DNA of 64,000 bases, taken from contig NZ_JACHGH010000003.1 in the NCBI RefSeq assembly GCF_014207435.1, positions 310,001-374,000 on the forward strand, in the 5' to 3' direction. Positions 8,757 through 18,820 of this stretch are shown here, piece after piece; positions within the stretch are counted from its first letter, which is position 1; the number at the start of each line of letters is the position of its first letter. The notes beneath the pieces were generated by a model. It was not told the origin of the DNA, did no database searches, and was given only the letters and a program-made list of their open reading frames with translations. Source of the DNA: Salirhabdus euzebyi (GTDB taxonomy: Bacteria > Bacillota > Bacilli > Bacillales > Alkalibacillaceae). The position numbers and the translations under genes are program-made.

Positions 8757-8799
8757 AAAAAACACTATACAGGCCCAAAGGCCTATATAGTGTTTTTTT
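8757..8799 (-). terminator. Terminator after codY
   Basis: The sequence AACACTATA-C-AGGCC, loop CAAA, GGCCT-A-TATAGTGTT forms a long hairpin with one mismatch. It is followed on the minus strand by TTTTTTG. It separates the xerC-hslVU-codY transcript from the fla/che operon. Confidence 0.9.
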
Positions 8800-8822
8800 A
8801 TTTAAAATTATATGAACTTTTT

Positions 8823-9602
8823 TTATTCAGCTGTAAGTTTTCTTAATTCCACTAAAAACTTATCGTTCAATACTTTAATATAAGTCCCTTTCATTCCTAA
8901 CGAGCGGGATTCAATGACACCTGCACTTTCTAACTTACGAAGCGCATTTACAATAACAGATCTTGTAATGCCTACTCTGTCTGCTATTTTACTAGCAACT
9001 AATAGGCCTTCATCTCCACCTAATTCATCAAAAATATGTTCAATTGCCTCTAGTTCACTGTAGGATAAGGAACTGATTGCCATTTGGACAACTGCTTTAC
9101 TTCTCGCTTCATCTTCAATTTCTTCCGTTTTTTGATGTAGGATTTCCATCCCAACAACTGTCGCACCATATTCGGCAAGAAGTAGATCATCACTATTAAA
9201 TGAATCCTTTAATCTACTCAAAATAAGGGTCCCTAAACGTTCTCCCCCACCAATAATCGGAACAATAGTAGTAAGACCTGTATTAAACAAATCTCTATTT
9301 TCTACTGGGAAAGCAGTATATTCACTTTCAATGTCAAGGTTTGGTGTAGTTTCTGTAACTTTAAAAAGTTTTTCTGTATATTCTTGTGGGAATTGTCTCT
9401 CTTCAAGCATCCTTTTCATTCTTTCGTTTTCAATTTCCTGCTTGATTGAAAAACCTAACAACTTACCTCTTCTACTAAGTATAAAAATATTTGCACCAAT
9501 TACGTCTCTAAGTGTTGCCGACATATCATTAAAGTTTACACTTTTTCCTGTAGCCGTTTGCAACATTGAGTTGATGATTCTTGCTCTTTCTAATAACTCC
9601 AT
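8823..9602 (-). CDS. codY: CodY, GTP- and branched-chain-amino-acid-sensing global repressor
   Basis: A 259-residue CodY, the same length as the Bacillus protein. The N-terminal GAF-type sensing domain (about 1-155) begins [24 protein letters not shown] and binds Ile/Val/Leu. The C-terminal winged helix (about 195-250) has [21 protein letters not shown] as recognition region. CodY represses nitrogen, amino-acid and motility genes in nutrient-rich cells. The start is the ATG at 9600-9602, six bases after AGGAGG; an ATG two codons upstream touches that site and is unlikely. It is the last gene of the xerC-hslV-hslU-codY operon. Confidence 0.97.
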   Translation of the reverse strand: MELLERARIINSMLQTATGKSVNFNDMSATLRDVIGANIFILSRRGKLLGFSIKQEIENERMKRMLEERQFPQEYTEKLFKVTETTPNLDIESEYTAFPVENRDLFNTGLTTIVPIIGGGERLGTLILSRLKDSFNSDDLLLAEYGATVVGMEILHQKTEEIEDEARSKAVVQMAISSLSYSELEAIEHIFDELGGDEGLLVASKIADRVGITRSVIVNALRKLESAGVIESRSLGMKGTYIKVLNDKFLVELRKLTAE

Positions 9603-9626
9603 TTCCATCCTCCTAACTCTCTTTTC

Positions 9627-11018
9627 CTATAAAATATATTGGGACAAATCTTTGTCTTTTACAATCGTTCCTAGTTTTTCGTTAACATACTCTTTTGTTA
9701 TGTCGATTTTCTCTAACGTTATGTCTGGAGCTTCAAAAGAGAGGTCTTCTAACAGTTTTTCTAATATGGTGTGTAGTCTTCTAGCACCAATATTATCTGT
9801 CTGCTGATTCACTTCAAAGGCAATTTCTGCGATTCTATTTACAGCATCGTCAGAAAATTCTACATTTATACCCTCTGTTTCTAACAAAGCAATATATTGC
9901 TTAATTAAGGCATTTGAAGGTTCTGTTAATATATTGACAAAATCCTCAACCGTAAGCTTTTGTAGTTCTACCCTAGTCGGAAAACGACCTTGTAATTCAG
10001 GTATTAAATCAGAAGGTTTTGCCATATGAAAGGCACCTGCAGCTATAAACAGTATATGGTCCGTTTTAACAGGCCCATATTTTGTTACTATTGTTGATCC
10101 TTCCACAATCGGCAAAATATCCCTTTGAACACCTTCTCTAGAGACATTTGCTTGCCCTTCGTTTTTACCTGCGATCTTATCTATTTCATCTAAAAAGATT
10201 ATCCCCGCTTGTTCAGCATTTTCTACTGCTTCTTGAGTGACTTCATCCATATCTATTAACTTTTGGGCTTCGTCATGGATCAATAATTTCCTTGCTTCTC
10301 TAACAGGCAAACGACGTTTTTTCTGTTTTTTTGGCATGAACTGACCTAAGGCATCTTGCATGTTCATACCAAATTGCTCCATCCCAGACCCTTGAAGCAT
10401 ATCCATCATCGAAGCTTGCTGCTCTTGTACTTCTACTGTAACCATGTGATCCTCTAATTCACCCATGTCTAATTGATGTCTAATTCGTTTTCTCTTTTGT
10501 TCAAGTTCTGCTTGATCGTCTTGGTCATTCTGTGGTTCATTCGTTTCTTGATTAGAGAATAGCATTTCGAATGGGTTTTTCATTCCTGTGTTTTTCTTTT
10601 TTTCTGGAACGAGCAGCTTTACTATCCTTTTATTAGCTAGTTCTTCTGCTTTTCCTTTTACTTGGTTAATTTTTTCTTCTTTTACTATACGGACTGATGT
10701 TTCAACCAAATCCCTTACCATTGATTCTACATCACGTCCGACATAACCAACTTCGGTAAATTTTGTTGCTTCTATTTTCACGAATGGTGCTCCTACTAAT
10801 TTTGCCATTCGCCTTGCAATTTCAGTTTTCCCAACACCTGTTGGTCCAATCATTAAAATATTTTTAGGCACAATTTCATCTCTTAGTTTTTCATCCATTT
10901 GCATGCGTCGGTATCGATTTCTCAAGGCTACCGCAACCGCTTTCTTTGCGTCCTTCTGTCCAACTATAAACTGATCAAGCTTTTCAACAATTTGCCGCGG
11001 GGTGAGGTTTATCCCCAT
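9627..11018 (-). CDS. hslU: HslU (ClpY), ATPase subunit of the HslVU protease
   Basis: A 463-residue AAA+ unfoldase. Walker [10 protein letters not shown] lies near residues 58-66 and Walker [12 protein letters not shown] near 255. A charged, poorly conserved intermediate domain (about 110-240) sits between them, containing an [20 protein letters not shown] stretch typical of the I domain. The C-terminal end DLSQYIL matches the HslU tail that inserts into HslV. It feeds unfolded substrates to HslV. It lies 13 bases downstream of hslV with GGAGGTCGTATAAA before the ATG. Confidence 0.97.
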   Translation of the reverse strand: MGINLTPRQIVEKLDQFIVGQKDAKKAVAVALRNRYRRMQMDEKLRDEIVPKNILMIGPTGVGKTEIARRMAKLVGAPFVKIEATKFTEVGYVGRDVESMVRDLVETSVRIVKEEKINQVKGKAEELANKRIVKLLVPEKKKNTGMKNPFEMLFSNQETNEPQNDQDDQAELEQKRKRIRHQLDMGELEDHMVTVEVQEQQASMMDMLQGSGMEQFGMNMQDALGQFMPKKQKKRRLPVREARKLLIHDEAQKLIDMDEVTQEAVENAEQAGIIFLDEIDKIAGKNEGQANVSREGVQRDILPIVEGSTIVTKYGPVKTDHILFIAAGAFHMAKPSDLIPELQGRFPTRVELQKLTVEDFVNILTEPSNALIKQYIALLETEGINVEFSDDAVNRIAEIAFEVNQQTDNIGARRLHTILEKLLEDLSFEAPDITLEKIDITKEYVNEKLGTIVKDKDLSQYIL

Positions 11019-11031
11019 TTTATACGACCTC

Positions 11032-11577
11032 CTATTCTAGTACTTCTAAAACGATTTGATCGTTTGTAAACACACAGATCTCCCCAGCTATTTCTAGTGC
11101 TGCTTTGGCTATTTCCGCAGCACTTTTTTCAGATGAATAACGCTTTAATGCTCTACCCGCACTTAAAGCATAGTTTCCACCTGATCCAATTGCTAGTATA
11201 TCGTCATCTGGCTCAATGACTTCACCTGTACCCGAAACTAATAACATATCATCTTTATTCATGACAATAAGCATTGCTTCTAGCTTTCGTAACACTCTGT
11301 CACTTCGCCATTCCTTCGCTAATTCAACTGCTGAACGAGCAAGATTACCGTTATATTTCTCTAAATAGCTTTCAAATTTTTCAAATAAAGTAAAGGCGTC
11401 AGCAACTGAACCTGCAAAGCCAGCTAAAACTTTTCCATTAAATATTCTACGTACTTTTTTAGCCGTATGTTTCATAACCACTGCATTGCCTAGTGTGACT
11501 TGGCCATCACCACTCATCGCACACTGATTGTTATGCCTTATCGCAAATATAGTTGTAGCGTGAAAACTGTTCGACAC
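11032..11577 (-). CDS. hslV: HslV (ClpQ/CodW), peptidase subunit of HslVU
   Basis: A 181-residue proteasome-like N-terminal-nucleophile peptidase with [27 protein letters not shown], the HslV core. In most bacteria HslV starts at the catalytic Thr after Met removal. Here, as in B. subtilis ClpQ, residues Ser-Asn-Ser-Phe-His-Ala precede Thr-Thr, so an N-terminal Ser may act as nucleophile (known for the Bacillus enzyme, inferred here). The start chosen is GTG at 11575-11577 because GAGG lies seven bases upstream. The ATG one codon earlier is too close to the ribosome site. Confidence 0.96.
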   Translation of the reverse strand: MSNSFHATTIFAIRHNNQCAMSGDGQVTLGNAVVMKHTAKKVRRIFNGKVLAGFAGSVADAFTLFEKFESYLEKYNGNLARSAVELAKEWRSDRVLRKLEAMLIVMNKDDMLLVSGTGEVIEPDDDILAIGSGGNYALSAGRALKRYSSEKSAAEIAKAALEIAGEICVFTNDQIVLEVLE

Positions 11578-11604
11578 CATACCACCTCTTTCTTCCTATT
11601 GCTG

Positions 11605-12504
11605 TTACGCACGCGGGTGTGAATTTAAATATATTTTACGCAAATGATCTTTCGTAACGTGAGTATATATTTGTGTAGAAGACAAATTTTCATGCCCAAG
11701 TAATTCTTGTACAGACCTTAAATCTGCACCCTCATTCAGCAAATGCGTTGCAAAAGTATGTCTAAGCTTATGAGGATGGACATGAACAGTTAAGGAAGAA
11801 TTTTTGACCATTTCATTAAGAATTAATCTTATACCTCTAGGAGTTAGTTCTGTTCCACGTGCGTTAAGAAACAAATGATCTTTTGAACCATTCCCTTTTT
11901 TCAAAAGTTTTTCTCTTCCATCATTCATATAACGTTCTAAAGCTTCTTGTGCATAACTGCCAAAAGGTATATACCTTTCCTTATTTCCTTTACCTCTAAC
12001 AAGGACTGTTCCAATGGAGAAATCTAGACTATGAAGCTTTAAATTGGTACATTCACTTACACGCATACCTGTGCCATATAACAATTCCAATAAAGCCTGG
12101 TTTCGTTGACCTAGGGGAGTGGTTAAATCGCTTACAGTGAACAATTTTTCCAATTCTTCCGCATATAAAAACTCTGGTATTGGATTATCTTTTTTTGGAA
12201 GAGAAACAGATACAAATGGGTTAGATTCGACTACTTCATTTCGTTCTAACATTCGAAAAAAAGTTCTTAAGCTGGAAATTTTTCTGGAAACACTTCTTCT
12301 TGATAACTTTTTATCATACAGCTTTGTTAAAAAAATTCGTATCACTACATAATTAACTTCTTTTAGGTCTTTTATTCCTTCACTTTTTAAAAACAAAAAA
12401 AAGCTATCAAGATCATCTTGATAAAAAGTTACGGTGTAAGGTGAGGCATTTTTTTCAATCTGTAAATATTCAACAAAGTCTTCTTTATATTGTTGAAAAC
12501 CCAA
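11605..12504 (-). CDS. xerC: XerC-type tyrosine recombinase (CodV)
   Basis: A 299-residue tyrosine recombinase with an N-terminal SAM-like DNA-binding domain (about 1-90) and a C-terminal catalytic domain. The catalytic residues are visible: Arg148 (GTGMRVSE), Lys172-175 region (GKGNKERY), His245/Arg248 (HKLRHTFATHLL), His271 (LGHENLSS) and Tyr280. With XerD it resolves chromosome dimers at dif. The start is TTG at 12502-12504, after GAGGTGACACTGTA. It heads the hslV-hslU-codY operon and has its own strong promoter. Confidence 0.96.
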   Translation of the reverse strand: MGFQQYKEDFVEYLQIEKNASPYTVTFYQDDLDSFFLFLKSEGIKDLKEVNYVVIRIFLTKLYDKKLSRRSVSRKISSLRTFFRMLERNEVVESNPFVSVSLPKKDNPIPEFLYAEELEKLFTVSDLTTPLGQRNQALLELLYGTGMRVSECTNLKLHSLDFSIGTVLVRGKGNKERYIPFGSYAQEALERYMNDGREKLLKKGNGSKDHLFLNARGTELTPRGIRLILNEMVKNSSLTVHVHPHKLRHTFATHLLNEGADLRSVQELLGHENLSSTQIYTHVTKDHLRKIYLNSHPRA

Positions 12505-12623
12505 TACAGTGTCACCTCACAATAAGCTTAAGATTATTTCCCAAACTGAATAATTCTTCATTAAAGCGATTAAATAGTAACATATCTGAAAACCTTGTGC
12601 AATGGATTTGACTAAATTGCAAC

Positions 12624-12638
12624 AAAATTCTGAATTGT
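12624..12638 (-). promoter_or_regulatory. Candidate CodY box upstream of xerC-hslV-hslU-codY
   Basis: The 15-mer ACAATTCAGAATTTT on the minus strand has the perfect core TTCAGAA of the CodY palindrome AATTTTCWGAAAATT but five mismatches at the flanks. It lies about 50 bases downstream of the predicted transcription start, where binding could block elongation. codY is the last gene of this operon, so it would be autoregulation. This is inference from a weak motif. Confidence 0.35.
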
Positions 12639-12691
12639 GTTTAATGTATGTATTTTTTGTTCTGTCAAGTAAATTACCTTACCATTGGGAT

Positions 12692-12720
12692 ATTATAGCT
12701 TTGTTGTACAAATGTGTCAA
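12692..12720 (-). promoter_or_regulatory. Perfect-consensus sigma-A promoter of the xerC operon
   Basis: On the minus strand TTGACA (12715-12720) and TATAAT (12692-12697) are separated by exactly 17 bases. The 301-base gap between topA and xerC (12505-12805) holds this promoter, the CodY-like box and the topA terminator. I found no gene in it. The gap is where trmFO sits in B. subtilis. Confidence 0.9.
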
Positions 12721-12766
12721 TAATATTATAACTATATTTATTCACGAGATTATATTGTAAAGTAAA

Positions 12767-12798
12767 GGAAAACCCTTGTCATATGACAAGGGTTTTCC
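12767..12798 (-). terminator. Terminator after topA
   Basis: A perfect 14-bp stem (GGAAAACCCTTGTC, loop ATAT, GACAAGGGTTTTCC) lies 8 bases beyond the topA stop codon. The downstream T tract is weak, but the AAAA/TTTT stem base is typical. Confidence 0.85.
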
Positions 12799-12805
12799 AA
12801 ACGGA

Positions 12806-14881
12806 TTATTGTTGTGCCTCTTCTTTATAGTCACAATTTACACATTGTACTTGTGTTCCCTTTTTGCGTTTCTTCTCCACTAACAGGCTTTGACATTTTG
12901 GACAAGGACGTGAAATTGGTTTATCCCATGAAAGGAAATCGCATTCTGGGTATCGATCACAGCCATAAAAAACACGACGTTTCTTCGATTTACGCTCTAC
13001 GATATTTCCTTCTTTACAGTTTGGACATTTGACACCTATATCTTTTAAGATAGGTTTCGTATTTCTACAATCTGGGAAATTAGAACAAGCTAAAAATTTA
13101 CCGTAACGTCCCATTTTGTATACCATTTCATGACCACATTTCTCACAATCTTCTCCAGCAGGCTCATCTTTAATTTCGACTTTCTCCATTTCTTTCTCTG
13201 CTTTATCCAGTCGTTTTTCGAACCCTTTATAAAACCCATCAATAATATTAACCCACTCGGTTTTACCTTCTTCAATACTATCTAAATCATTTTCCATGTT
13301 TGCTGTAAATTCTGCATCAATAATTTCCGGAAAATATTCTAGGAGAATTTCAATCACTATTTCACCTAATTCAGTAGGGACAAAGCGACGATTGTCTAAT
13401 GCTACATAACCTCTACGCTGAATCGTATCTAAAGTAGGTGCATACGTAGAAGGCCTTCCAATTCCTAACTCCTCTAACGTTTTAACAAGTCTAGCTTCAG
13501 TGTAACGTGGAGGTGGTTGAGTGAAATGTTGATTTGGATCAATTTTACTTGCTTTTACTTTCGAACCTTCTTCTAAAGGCGGTAATAGTTTATTTTCTTC
13601 CTCTTTATCATCATCTTTACCCTCAACATATACTTCCATAAAACCTTTAAACTTAATTTGTGAACCAGTGGCTCTAAATTCCACATCGTTGTTTATCAAA
13701 TGTGCTGTTACAGTATCTAATACAGCAGGGGCCATTTGGCTTGCTAAAAAACGTTCCCAAATTAGCTTATAAAGTCTAAGTTGATCTCTAGAAAGAACAC
13801 TTTTCATTGAACTTGGTGTTCTAAGTGTGGAAGTAGGTCTGATTGCTTCATGGGCATCCTGAGAACGTTCAGAATCCTTTTTCTTTTGATAAACAGCTTT
13901 AAATTCTTTTCCATACTTTTGTTCCACATATTTAGCTGCTTCATCTTGGGCTGTATTCGATATACGTGTAGAATCTGTACGCATATAAGTAATTAAACCG
14001 ACAGTACCTTCTTTTTTACCAAGATCAATACCTTCATATAATTGCTGAGCAATCATCATTGTTTTTTTCGCTCGAAAATTTAGTTTACGAGCTGCTTCTT
14101 GTTGCAAGGAAGAAGTAGTAAATGGTGGTGCTGGATTTCTTCTTCTCTCACGCTTGTTTACTTTTTGAACAGTAAAAGAATCCCCATCCAAACGATTCAA
14201 TATTTTGTCAACATCATCTTTGGAGCTTAGTTTTTGTTTTTCACCATTTATGCCATAGAAATTACCTGGGAAGCTTTCTTTACCTTTTTTAAAGTCAGCG
14301 ACGATAGACCAGTATTCTTCTGGCGTAAAGTTTTGTATTTCTCTTTCACGATCAAGTATTAGGCGTACTGCAACAGATTGAACTCTACCAGCACTTAATC
14401 CTTTTTTCACTTTTTTCCAAAGTAAAGGACTTATGTTATACCCAACTAATCGATCTAAAATCCTTCTTGCTTGTTGTGCATCAACTAAATCCATATCAAT
14501 ATGCCGTGGATGCTTAAAAGATTCTTTAATTGCGTCTTTTGTTATTTCATTAAACACAACTCTACACTTTGATTTTTCATCAATATCTAAGCTATGGGCT
14601 AAATGCCACGCAATAGCTTCCCCTTCACGGTCAGGGTCGGCTGCAAGAAAGACTTGTTTTACTTTCTTAGCTGCTGTTTTTAAATCTTTTAAAACAGGAC
14701 CTTTTCCACGAATGGTTATATATTTAGGATCAAACTCTTTTTCTACATCAACACCCATTTGACTTTTCGGAAGATCCCGAATATGTCCCATAGAAGCTTT
14801 AACTTTATATTTTTTTCCTAAATATCTTTCTATCGTTTTTGCCTTTGCAGGCGATTCTACAATTACAAGATAATCTGCCAT
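12806..14881 (-). CDS. topA: DNA topoisomerase I
   Basis: A 691-residue type IA topoisomerase that relaxes negative supercoils. The Toprim domain is at the N-terminus ([19 protein letters not shown], then [12 protein letters not shown]). The catalytic Tyr is in [12 protein letters not shown] near residue 300. Three C-terminal zinc-finger units carry CEKCG...CSNFPDC, CPNCK...CDRYPEC and CPKCQ...CVNC. The start is the ATG at 14879-14881, six bases after AGGAGG; the ATG two codons upstream abuts that site. The length equals that of B. subtilis TopA. It is transcribed alone, from its own promoter to the terminator at 12767-12798. Confidence 0.97.
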   Translation of the reverse strand: MADYLVIVESPAKAKTIERYLGKKYKVKASMGHIRDLPKSQMGVDVEKEFDPKYITIRGKGPVLKDLKTAAKKVKQVFLAADPDREGEAIAWHLAHSLDIDEKSKCRVVFNEITKDAIKESFKHPRHIDMDLVDAQQARRILDRLVGYNISPLLWKKVKKGLSAGRVQSVAVRLILDREREIQNFTPEEYWSIVADFKKGKESFPGNFYGINGEKQKLSSKDDVDKILNRLDGDSFTVQKVNKRERRRNPAPPFTTSSLQQEAARKLNFRAKKTMMIAQQLYEGIDLGKKEGTVGLITYMRTDSTRISNTAQDEAAKYVEQKYGKEFKAVYQKKKDSERSQDAHEAIRPTSTLRTPSSMKSVLSRDQLRLYKLIWERFLASQMAPAVLDTVTAHLINNDVEFRATGSQIKFKGFMEVYVEGKDDDKEEENKLLPPLEEGSKVKASKIDPNQHFTQPPPRYTEARLVKTLEELGIGRPSTYAPTLDTIQRRGYVALDNRRFVPTELGEIVIEILLEYFPEIIDAEFTANMENDLDSIEEGKTEWVNIIDGFYKGFEKRLDKAEKEMEKVEIKDEPAGEDCEKCGHEMVYKMGRYGKFLACSNFPDCRNTKPILKDIGVKCPNCKEGNIVERKSKKRRVFYGCDRYPECDFLSWDKPISRPCPKCQSLLVEKKRKKGTQVQCVNCDYKEEAQQ

Positions 14882-14941
14882 ATACATCCTCCTAAGAGGT
14901 TTTCTCTTTATTTCCGTGCTAGTTTTCTTAAATCTTCCCTA

Positions 14942-14970
14942 TTATTAAATATTTATATCACATTTGTCAA
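14942..14970 (-). promoter_or_regulatory. Sigma-A promoter of topA
   Basis: On the minus strand TTGACA (14965-14970) is followed after 17 bases by TAATAA(T) (14942-14947). It lies about 60 bases upstream of the topA start. The stretch from here to the dprA stop (14971-15106) shows no gene or clear hairpin. Confidence 0.75.
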
Positions 14971-15106
14971 ACCTTATTTTCTTAAAATTCTAAGAAATCC
15001 ATCTTCTTATCCTATTAAAAAAACGGTGTTTACTATCCATTCTGGCGAAAGCATACATGTATTTTATACTATTGATTACCGAATAAATATAAACAGCACA
15101 TAAAAA

Positions 15107-16006
15107 TCAGTAGTTAATACTTCTAGTTTTATACGTTTCCCAAGCGTTAAGTAGATCATTTGCATCTTTCACTAAGTTTGCACCTTCTTGTATGAGAAGG
15201 TGGCAACCTTTTGATTGTGGATGTAAAATAGATCCAGGTACGACAAACACTTCTCTTCCTTGATCTAGTGCTTGTTCAGCTGTAATAAATGTACCACTTC
15301 TTTCTTTCGCCTCCACAATTAAGCTTCCAAAAGTAAGACCACTTATTATCCGGTTTCTTTCAGGAAAATGCCAAGGCTTTGGGGCTTCGTCCGGAGCGTA
15401 TTCCGATAGCAGCAAATGATTTTTTGCTAATTCTTGCATTAAAGATATATTTTCCTTTGGATAAATATGCTGAAAGCCAAACCCTAATATAGCAATCGTT
15501 TTACTGGTATTATTAATTGCCAGTCGATGTGCAATAGAATCGATCCCCTTTGCCATTCCACTTACAATTAACCACTCTTTATGAAGCAAAGGTTTTAGCA
15601 AAAATTCGACTTTTCTTTCCGCTTCATTCGAATGATTTCTTGTTCCTACAACACTTATCTTAGGCTCGATCTTTAAAAAGTTTATATTTCCTAAGCCATA
15701 TAATAGAATGGGGGGGTCTGGTATTCTTTTTAATAATGGGGGATATGTTTTATGATTACAAGTGATAACATGGTATTTTTCCATATCTTTTTCAATTGTA
15801 TGCATCAACTGACCAGAATGTATACCCGACATGATAATACTTGCTTGTTTGTCTGAGACTTGCAAAAGATGTTGGAGTTCCTTTTGAGAGAGTTTATAGA
15901 GGGAGGTTAATTGGGGGTCAAATTGAAGTAAATGCCTAATTCGATTCCGTCCTATTCCCCTTATACGATGGAGGTGACAAAGACGAAAATCCAGTTCAGA
16001 AATCAA
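15107..16006 (-). CDS. dprA: DprA/Smf, DNA-processing protein for transformation
   Basis: A 299-residue DprA. A short N-terminal helix-hairpin region (RIRGIGRNRIRHLLQF) is followed by the Rossmann-like DprA core with VVGTRNHSNEAE, VSGMAKGIDSIAHR and SGLTFGSLIVEAKERSGT. The last of these is the conserved ssDNA-binding region. DprA loads RecA on incoming single strands in competence. The start is TTG at 16004-16006 with a weak GGCGG ribosome site. The C-terminal winged helix found in longer DprA proteins is absent, as in B. subtilis. It lies downstream of sucD beyond a terminator. Confidence 0.95.
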   Translation of the reverse strand: MISELDFRLCHLHRIRGIGRNRIRHLLQFDPQLTSLYKLSQKELQHLLQVSDKQASIIMSGIHSGQLMHTIEKDMEKYHVITCNHKTYPPLLKRIPDPPILLYGLGNINFLKIEPKISVVGTRNHSNEAERKVEFLLKPLLHKEWLIVSGMAKGIDSIAHRLAINNTSKTIAILGFGFQHIYPKENISLMQELAKNHLLLSEYAPDEAPKPWHFPERNRIISGLTFGSLIVEAKERSGTFITAEQALDQGREVFVVPGSILHPQSKGCHLLIQEGANLVKDANDLLNAWETYKTRSINY

Positions 16007-16043
16007 TATAATAAACCGCCTTTCTTCTATAATATATAAAATA

Positions 16044-16078
16044 AAAATAAGCCCTTGCTCATGACAAGGGCTTATTTT
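16044..16078 (-). terminator. Terminator after sucCD
   Basis: A perfect 14-bp stem AAAATAAGCCCTTG / CAAGGGCTTATTTT with a 7-base loop lies directly after the sucD stop. The T-rich end of the stem serves as the tract. Confidence 0.92.
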
Positions 16079-16084
16079 TACTTC

Positions 16085-16987
16085 TTAATGTGTTTTACAT
16101 TTGTCATACAAGCCTTTATCTTTTAATACACTAATTAATGTTTCACCCATTACAGATGGAGTTTCTGCAACCTTGATTCCACACTCATTCATCACACGAA
16201 TTTTTTCATCAGCTGTACCTTTACCACCAGAAATGATGGCACCAGCATGGCCCATACGCTTTCCTGGAGGTGCTGTACGGCCTCCAATGAAGCCTACAAC
16301 AGGTTTCGTCATGTTAGCTTTAACCCACTCAGCAGCTTCTTCTTCTGCAGTACCACCGATTTCACCAATCATAATAACAGCTTCTGTATCAGCATCTTCA
16401 TTAAATGCTTTTAATACATCAATGAAGTCCGTACCGTTTACAGGATCCCCACCAATACCTACTGCTGTAGACTGGCCAATTCCTGCTTCAGAAAGTTGAT
16501 GAACAGCTTCATATGTTAGAGTACCAGAGCGAGAAACTACTCCAACATGACCTTTCTTGTGGATATAGCCTGGCATAATACCAATTTTACATTCTTCAGG
16601 AGTGATAACACCAGGACAGTTTGGTCCTACTAGACGTGTTTTCTTTCCTTCCATAGAACGCTTAACTTTTACCATATCCATTACTGGGATATGCTCTGTA
16701 ATACAAATAGCTAAGTCAAGCTCCGCATCAACTGCTTCTAAAATAGCGTCAGCTGCAAAAGGTGCTGGAACATAAATAACAGAAGCATTAGCGCCTGTAG
16801 CTTTTACCGCTTCTTCTACTGTATTGAAAACAGGTACGCCTTCAACCTCAGTACCACCTTTACCAGGTGTTACACCGCCGACAATTTTTGTACCATATTC
16901 AAGCATTTGTTTTGTATGAAAAAGAGCTGTAGACCCTGTAATACCTTGAACAATAACCTTTGTGTCTTTATTAATATAAACACTCAT
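16085..16987 (-). CDS. sucD: Succinyl-CoA synthetase alpha subunit
   Basis: A 300-residue CoA-binding subunit of succinyl-CoA ligase, a TCA-cycle enzyme that makes succinate and a nucleoside triphosphate. The N-terminal Rossmann fold ([19 protein letters not shown]) binds Co[11 protein letters not shown] and the phosphohistidine loop [10 protein letters not shown] (His near 245) are conserved. It lies 20 bases after sucC in a two-gene operon ended by the terminator at 16044-16078. Confidence 0.97.
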   Translation of the reverse strand: MSVYINKDTKVIVQGITGSTALFHTKQMLEYGTKIVGGVTPGKGGTEVEGVPVFNTVEEAVKATGANASVIYVPAPFAADAILEAVDAELDLAICITEHIPVMDMVKVKRSMEGKKTRLVGPNCPGVITPEECKIGIMPGYIHKKGHVGVVSRSGTLTYEAVHQLSEAGIGQSTAVGIGGDPVNGTDFIDVLKAFNEDADTEAVIMIGEIGGTAEEEAAEWVKANMTKPVVGFIGGRTAPPGKRMGHAGAIISGGKGTADEKIRVMNECGIKVAETPSVMGETLISVLKDKGLYDKCKTH

Positions 16988-17007
16988 CTTTTTCCCGCCT
17001 TTCTACA

Positions 17008-18168
17008 TTACTTAACAAGTTCAACGATTTTTTGTGCACCGTCAGCCATTGAATCAGCTGATGTAATGTTTAAACCAGACTCTTCTAAAATCTTTTTACC
17101 TTGGTCAACATTCGTACCTTCTAAACGAACAACAAGTGGTAGTTCAAGTCCAACTTGTTTCGTAGCAGCTACTACACCTTCAGCAATTACGTCACATTTC
17201 ATAATTCCACCGAAAATGTTAACGAAAATACCTTTAACGTTTTTATCGGATAGAATGATTTTGAATGCTTCTGTAACTTTTTCTGTTGTAGCTCCACCAC
17301 CAACATCAAGGAAGTTAGCAGGATCGCCACTGTAGTGTTTAATGGTATCCATCGTTGCCATCGCAAGACCTGCACCATTAACCATACAACCAATGTTTCC
17401 ATCCAGAGCAATATAACTTAAATCATATTTAGAAGCTTCAATCTCTTTTGGATCTTCCTCTTCTAAATCACGGAACTCAATGATATCTTTTTGACGGAAT
17501 AAAGCGTTATCATCAAAGTTTAATTTTGCATCAAGAGCCATTACATTACCATCACCTGTTGTAACAAGTGGATTGATTTCTGCAATTGAGCAATCTTTAT
17601 CTACAAACACTTTATAAAGACCCATCATAAATTTTACAGCTTTCGAAACTAGTTCTTTAGGAATATTAATATTGAAAGCTAGACGTCTAGCTTGATAAGG
17701 CATTAATCCCGTAACAGGGTCAATAACTTCCTTAAAGATTTTTTCAGGTGTCTCTGCTGCTACCTCTTCAATTTCTGTTCCACCTTCTTCAGAAGCCATC
17801 ATAACAACGCTAGAAGTGGCACGATCTAAAACAAGACCAATATAGTATTCTTTTTGAATATCGCAGCCTTCTTCGATTAGTAATCGCTTAACCTCTTTGC
17901 CCTCTGGTCCTGTTTGGTGTGTAACTAACGTTTTACCAAGGATCTCCTCAGCATATGTACGTACTTCGTCAAGGTTTTTTGCAACCTTTACACCGCCAGC
18001 TTTACCGCGTCCACCAGCGTGGATTTGTGCTTTAACTACAGAAACTGCAGTACCTAATTCTTTTGCAGCGTTTACAGCTTCATCTACAGAAAAAGCAACA
18101 CGGCCATTGGGAACAGCTACGCCATATTTTCGTAATAATTCTTTCCCTTGATACTCGTGAATGTTCAT
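17008..18168 (-). CDS. sucC: Succinyl-CoA synthetase beta subunit
   Basis: A 386-residue ATP-grasp subunit of succinyl-CoA ligase. It begins [17 protein letters not shown], has [16 protein letters not shown] in the nucleotide-binding part, and ends with the subunit-interface region [15 protein letters not shown]. The start is the ATG at 18166-18168 after GGGAGGATGGAAG. An upstream in-frame ATG would include the ribosome site. It pairs with sucD and is led by a good sigma-A promoter. Confidence 0.97.
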   Translation of the reverse strand: MNIHEYQGKELLRKYGVAVPNGRVAFSVDEAVNAAKELGTAVSVVKAQIHAGGRGKAGGVKVAKNLDEVRTYAEEILGKTLVTHQTGPEGKEVKRLLIEEGCDIQKEYYIGLVLDRATSSVVMMASEEGGTEIEEVAAETPEKIFKEVIDPVTGLMPYQARRLAFNINIPKELVSKAVKFMMGLYKVFVDKDCSIAEINPLVTTGDGNVMALDAKLNFDDNALFRQKDIIEFRDLEEEDPKEIEASKYDLSYIALDGNIGCMVNGAGLAMATMDTIKHYSGDPANFLDVGGGATTEKVTEAFKIILSDKNVKGIFVNIFGGIMKCDVIAEGVVAATKQVGLELPLVVRLEGTNVDQGKKILEESGLNITSADSMADGAQKIVELVK

Positions 18169-18241
18169 CTTCCATCCTCCCATCAAAATTCAATGCATTT
18201 TCATTGTATAAAAAGTATTTGGAAATTGTCCACACTTACCC

Positions 18242-18270
18242 ATTATAAGACTTGTCTTCTAAAATAACAA
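18242..18270 (-). promoter_or_regulatory. Sigma-A promoter of sucCD
   Basis: On the minus strand TTGTTA (18265-18270), 17 bases, TATAAT (18242-18247). It is located about 75 bases upstream of sucC and just after the terminator of the preceding small gene. Confidence 0.75.
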
Positions 18271-18292
18271 TCATCATCCATAATAATGTAAA

Positions 18293-18314
18293 AAACTCGC
18301 CAAATGGCGAGTTT
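18293..18314 (-). terminator. Terminator after the small membrane-anchored gene
   Basis: Stem AAACTCGCC, loop ATTT, GGCGAGTTT on the minus strand followed by a run of T. It insulates sucCD from the ylqG-ylqH side. Confidence 0.88.
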
Positions 18315-18319
18315 CTCCT

Positions 18320-18745
18320 TTATTTATTCAACTCTTTATAAGCTATTACTTTTAAAGCCAACATTTCTTCTTCACTTAGTTTGGCCTCTACTTGCTTCAA
18401 TAACGCTAGTTTTTCTTCGTTCGTTAAGCCGTCTTTTACTGCCGTTCCCATTTCCATTACTTCATTCACACCAAATTTTGTAAGCAAGGCCTTCGTAGCG
18501 TCTTCCTTTGTGCTAAAAGGCAATATACTTTCATCTATGTTGGCGCCTTCTTCTACAAAACTTTTCAATTCTGGACTATTATTAATCATAGTTTTAAGCT
18601 CTGCCAATTCCGGGCTTGCCTCTAAATCAGCTACTACATAGTCCATCACTTTTTCAGCAGCCGCTTTTGTGCCAAAGTAAAAAATACCATAGCCGATTGC
18701 ACCAACTAATACAACAAAAATGATTAGACGTTTTATCAATCTCAT
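18320..18745 (-). CDS. Hypothetical membrane-anchored protein
   Basis: I do not recognise this 141-residue protein. It starts with basic residues and one hydrophobic helix (RLIIFVVLVGAIGYGIFYFG, about residues 7-26), so it is probably an N-anchored or secreted protein. The rest is helical and rich in Glu, Lys and Leu. It ends with LSEEEMLALKVIAYKELNK, a pattern seen in small hypothetical Bacillus proteins with two Leu/Glu helices. The start ATG has a strong ribosome site (GGGAGGGGAAAGA). It follows ylqH by about 75 bases and has its own terminator. B. subtilis has no gene at this position. Confidence 0.75.
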   Translation of the reverse strand: MRLIKRLIIFVVLVGAIGYGIFYFGTKAAAEKVMDYVVADLEASPELAELKTMINNSPELKSFVEEGANIDESILPFSTKEDATKALLTKFGVNEVMEMGTAVKDGLTNEEKLALLKQVEAKLSEEEMLALKVIAYKELNK

Positions 18746-18820
18746 TCTTTCCCCTCCCTAGTTATTCTAAATATACTATAAGATAGGAAAAGCGAGAACA
18801 GTTATATGTTAAAACGTTTT

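Noticed and set aside
8475-8822. A sigma-D flagellar promoter upstream of flgB
   Set aside because: No TAAA plus GCCGATAT-like pair with suitable spacing was found on the minus strand.
9331-9807. Plus-strand open frame across codY and hslU
   Set aside because: It spans two conserved genes on the other strand and encodes a Ser/Leu-rich product typical of antisense shadows.
11575-11580. ATG one codon upstream as hslV start
   Set aside because: It touches the ribosome site; GTG at 11575-11577 has normal spacing and gives the usual family length.
12505-12805. A decayed trmFO remnant in the topA-xerC gap
   Set aside because: I compared the frames with the expected TrmFO C-terminus and saw no recognisable motif.
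16101-16499. Plus-strand open frame opposite sucD
   Set aside because: It mirrors the third-codon bias of sucD and has no domain signature or ribosome site.
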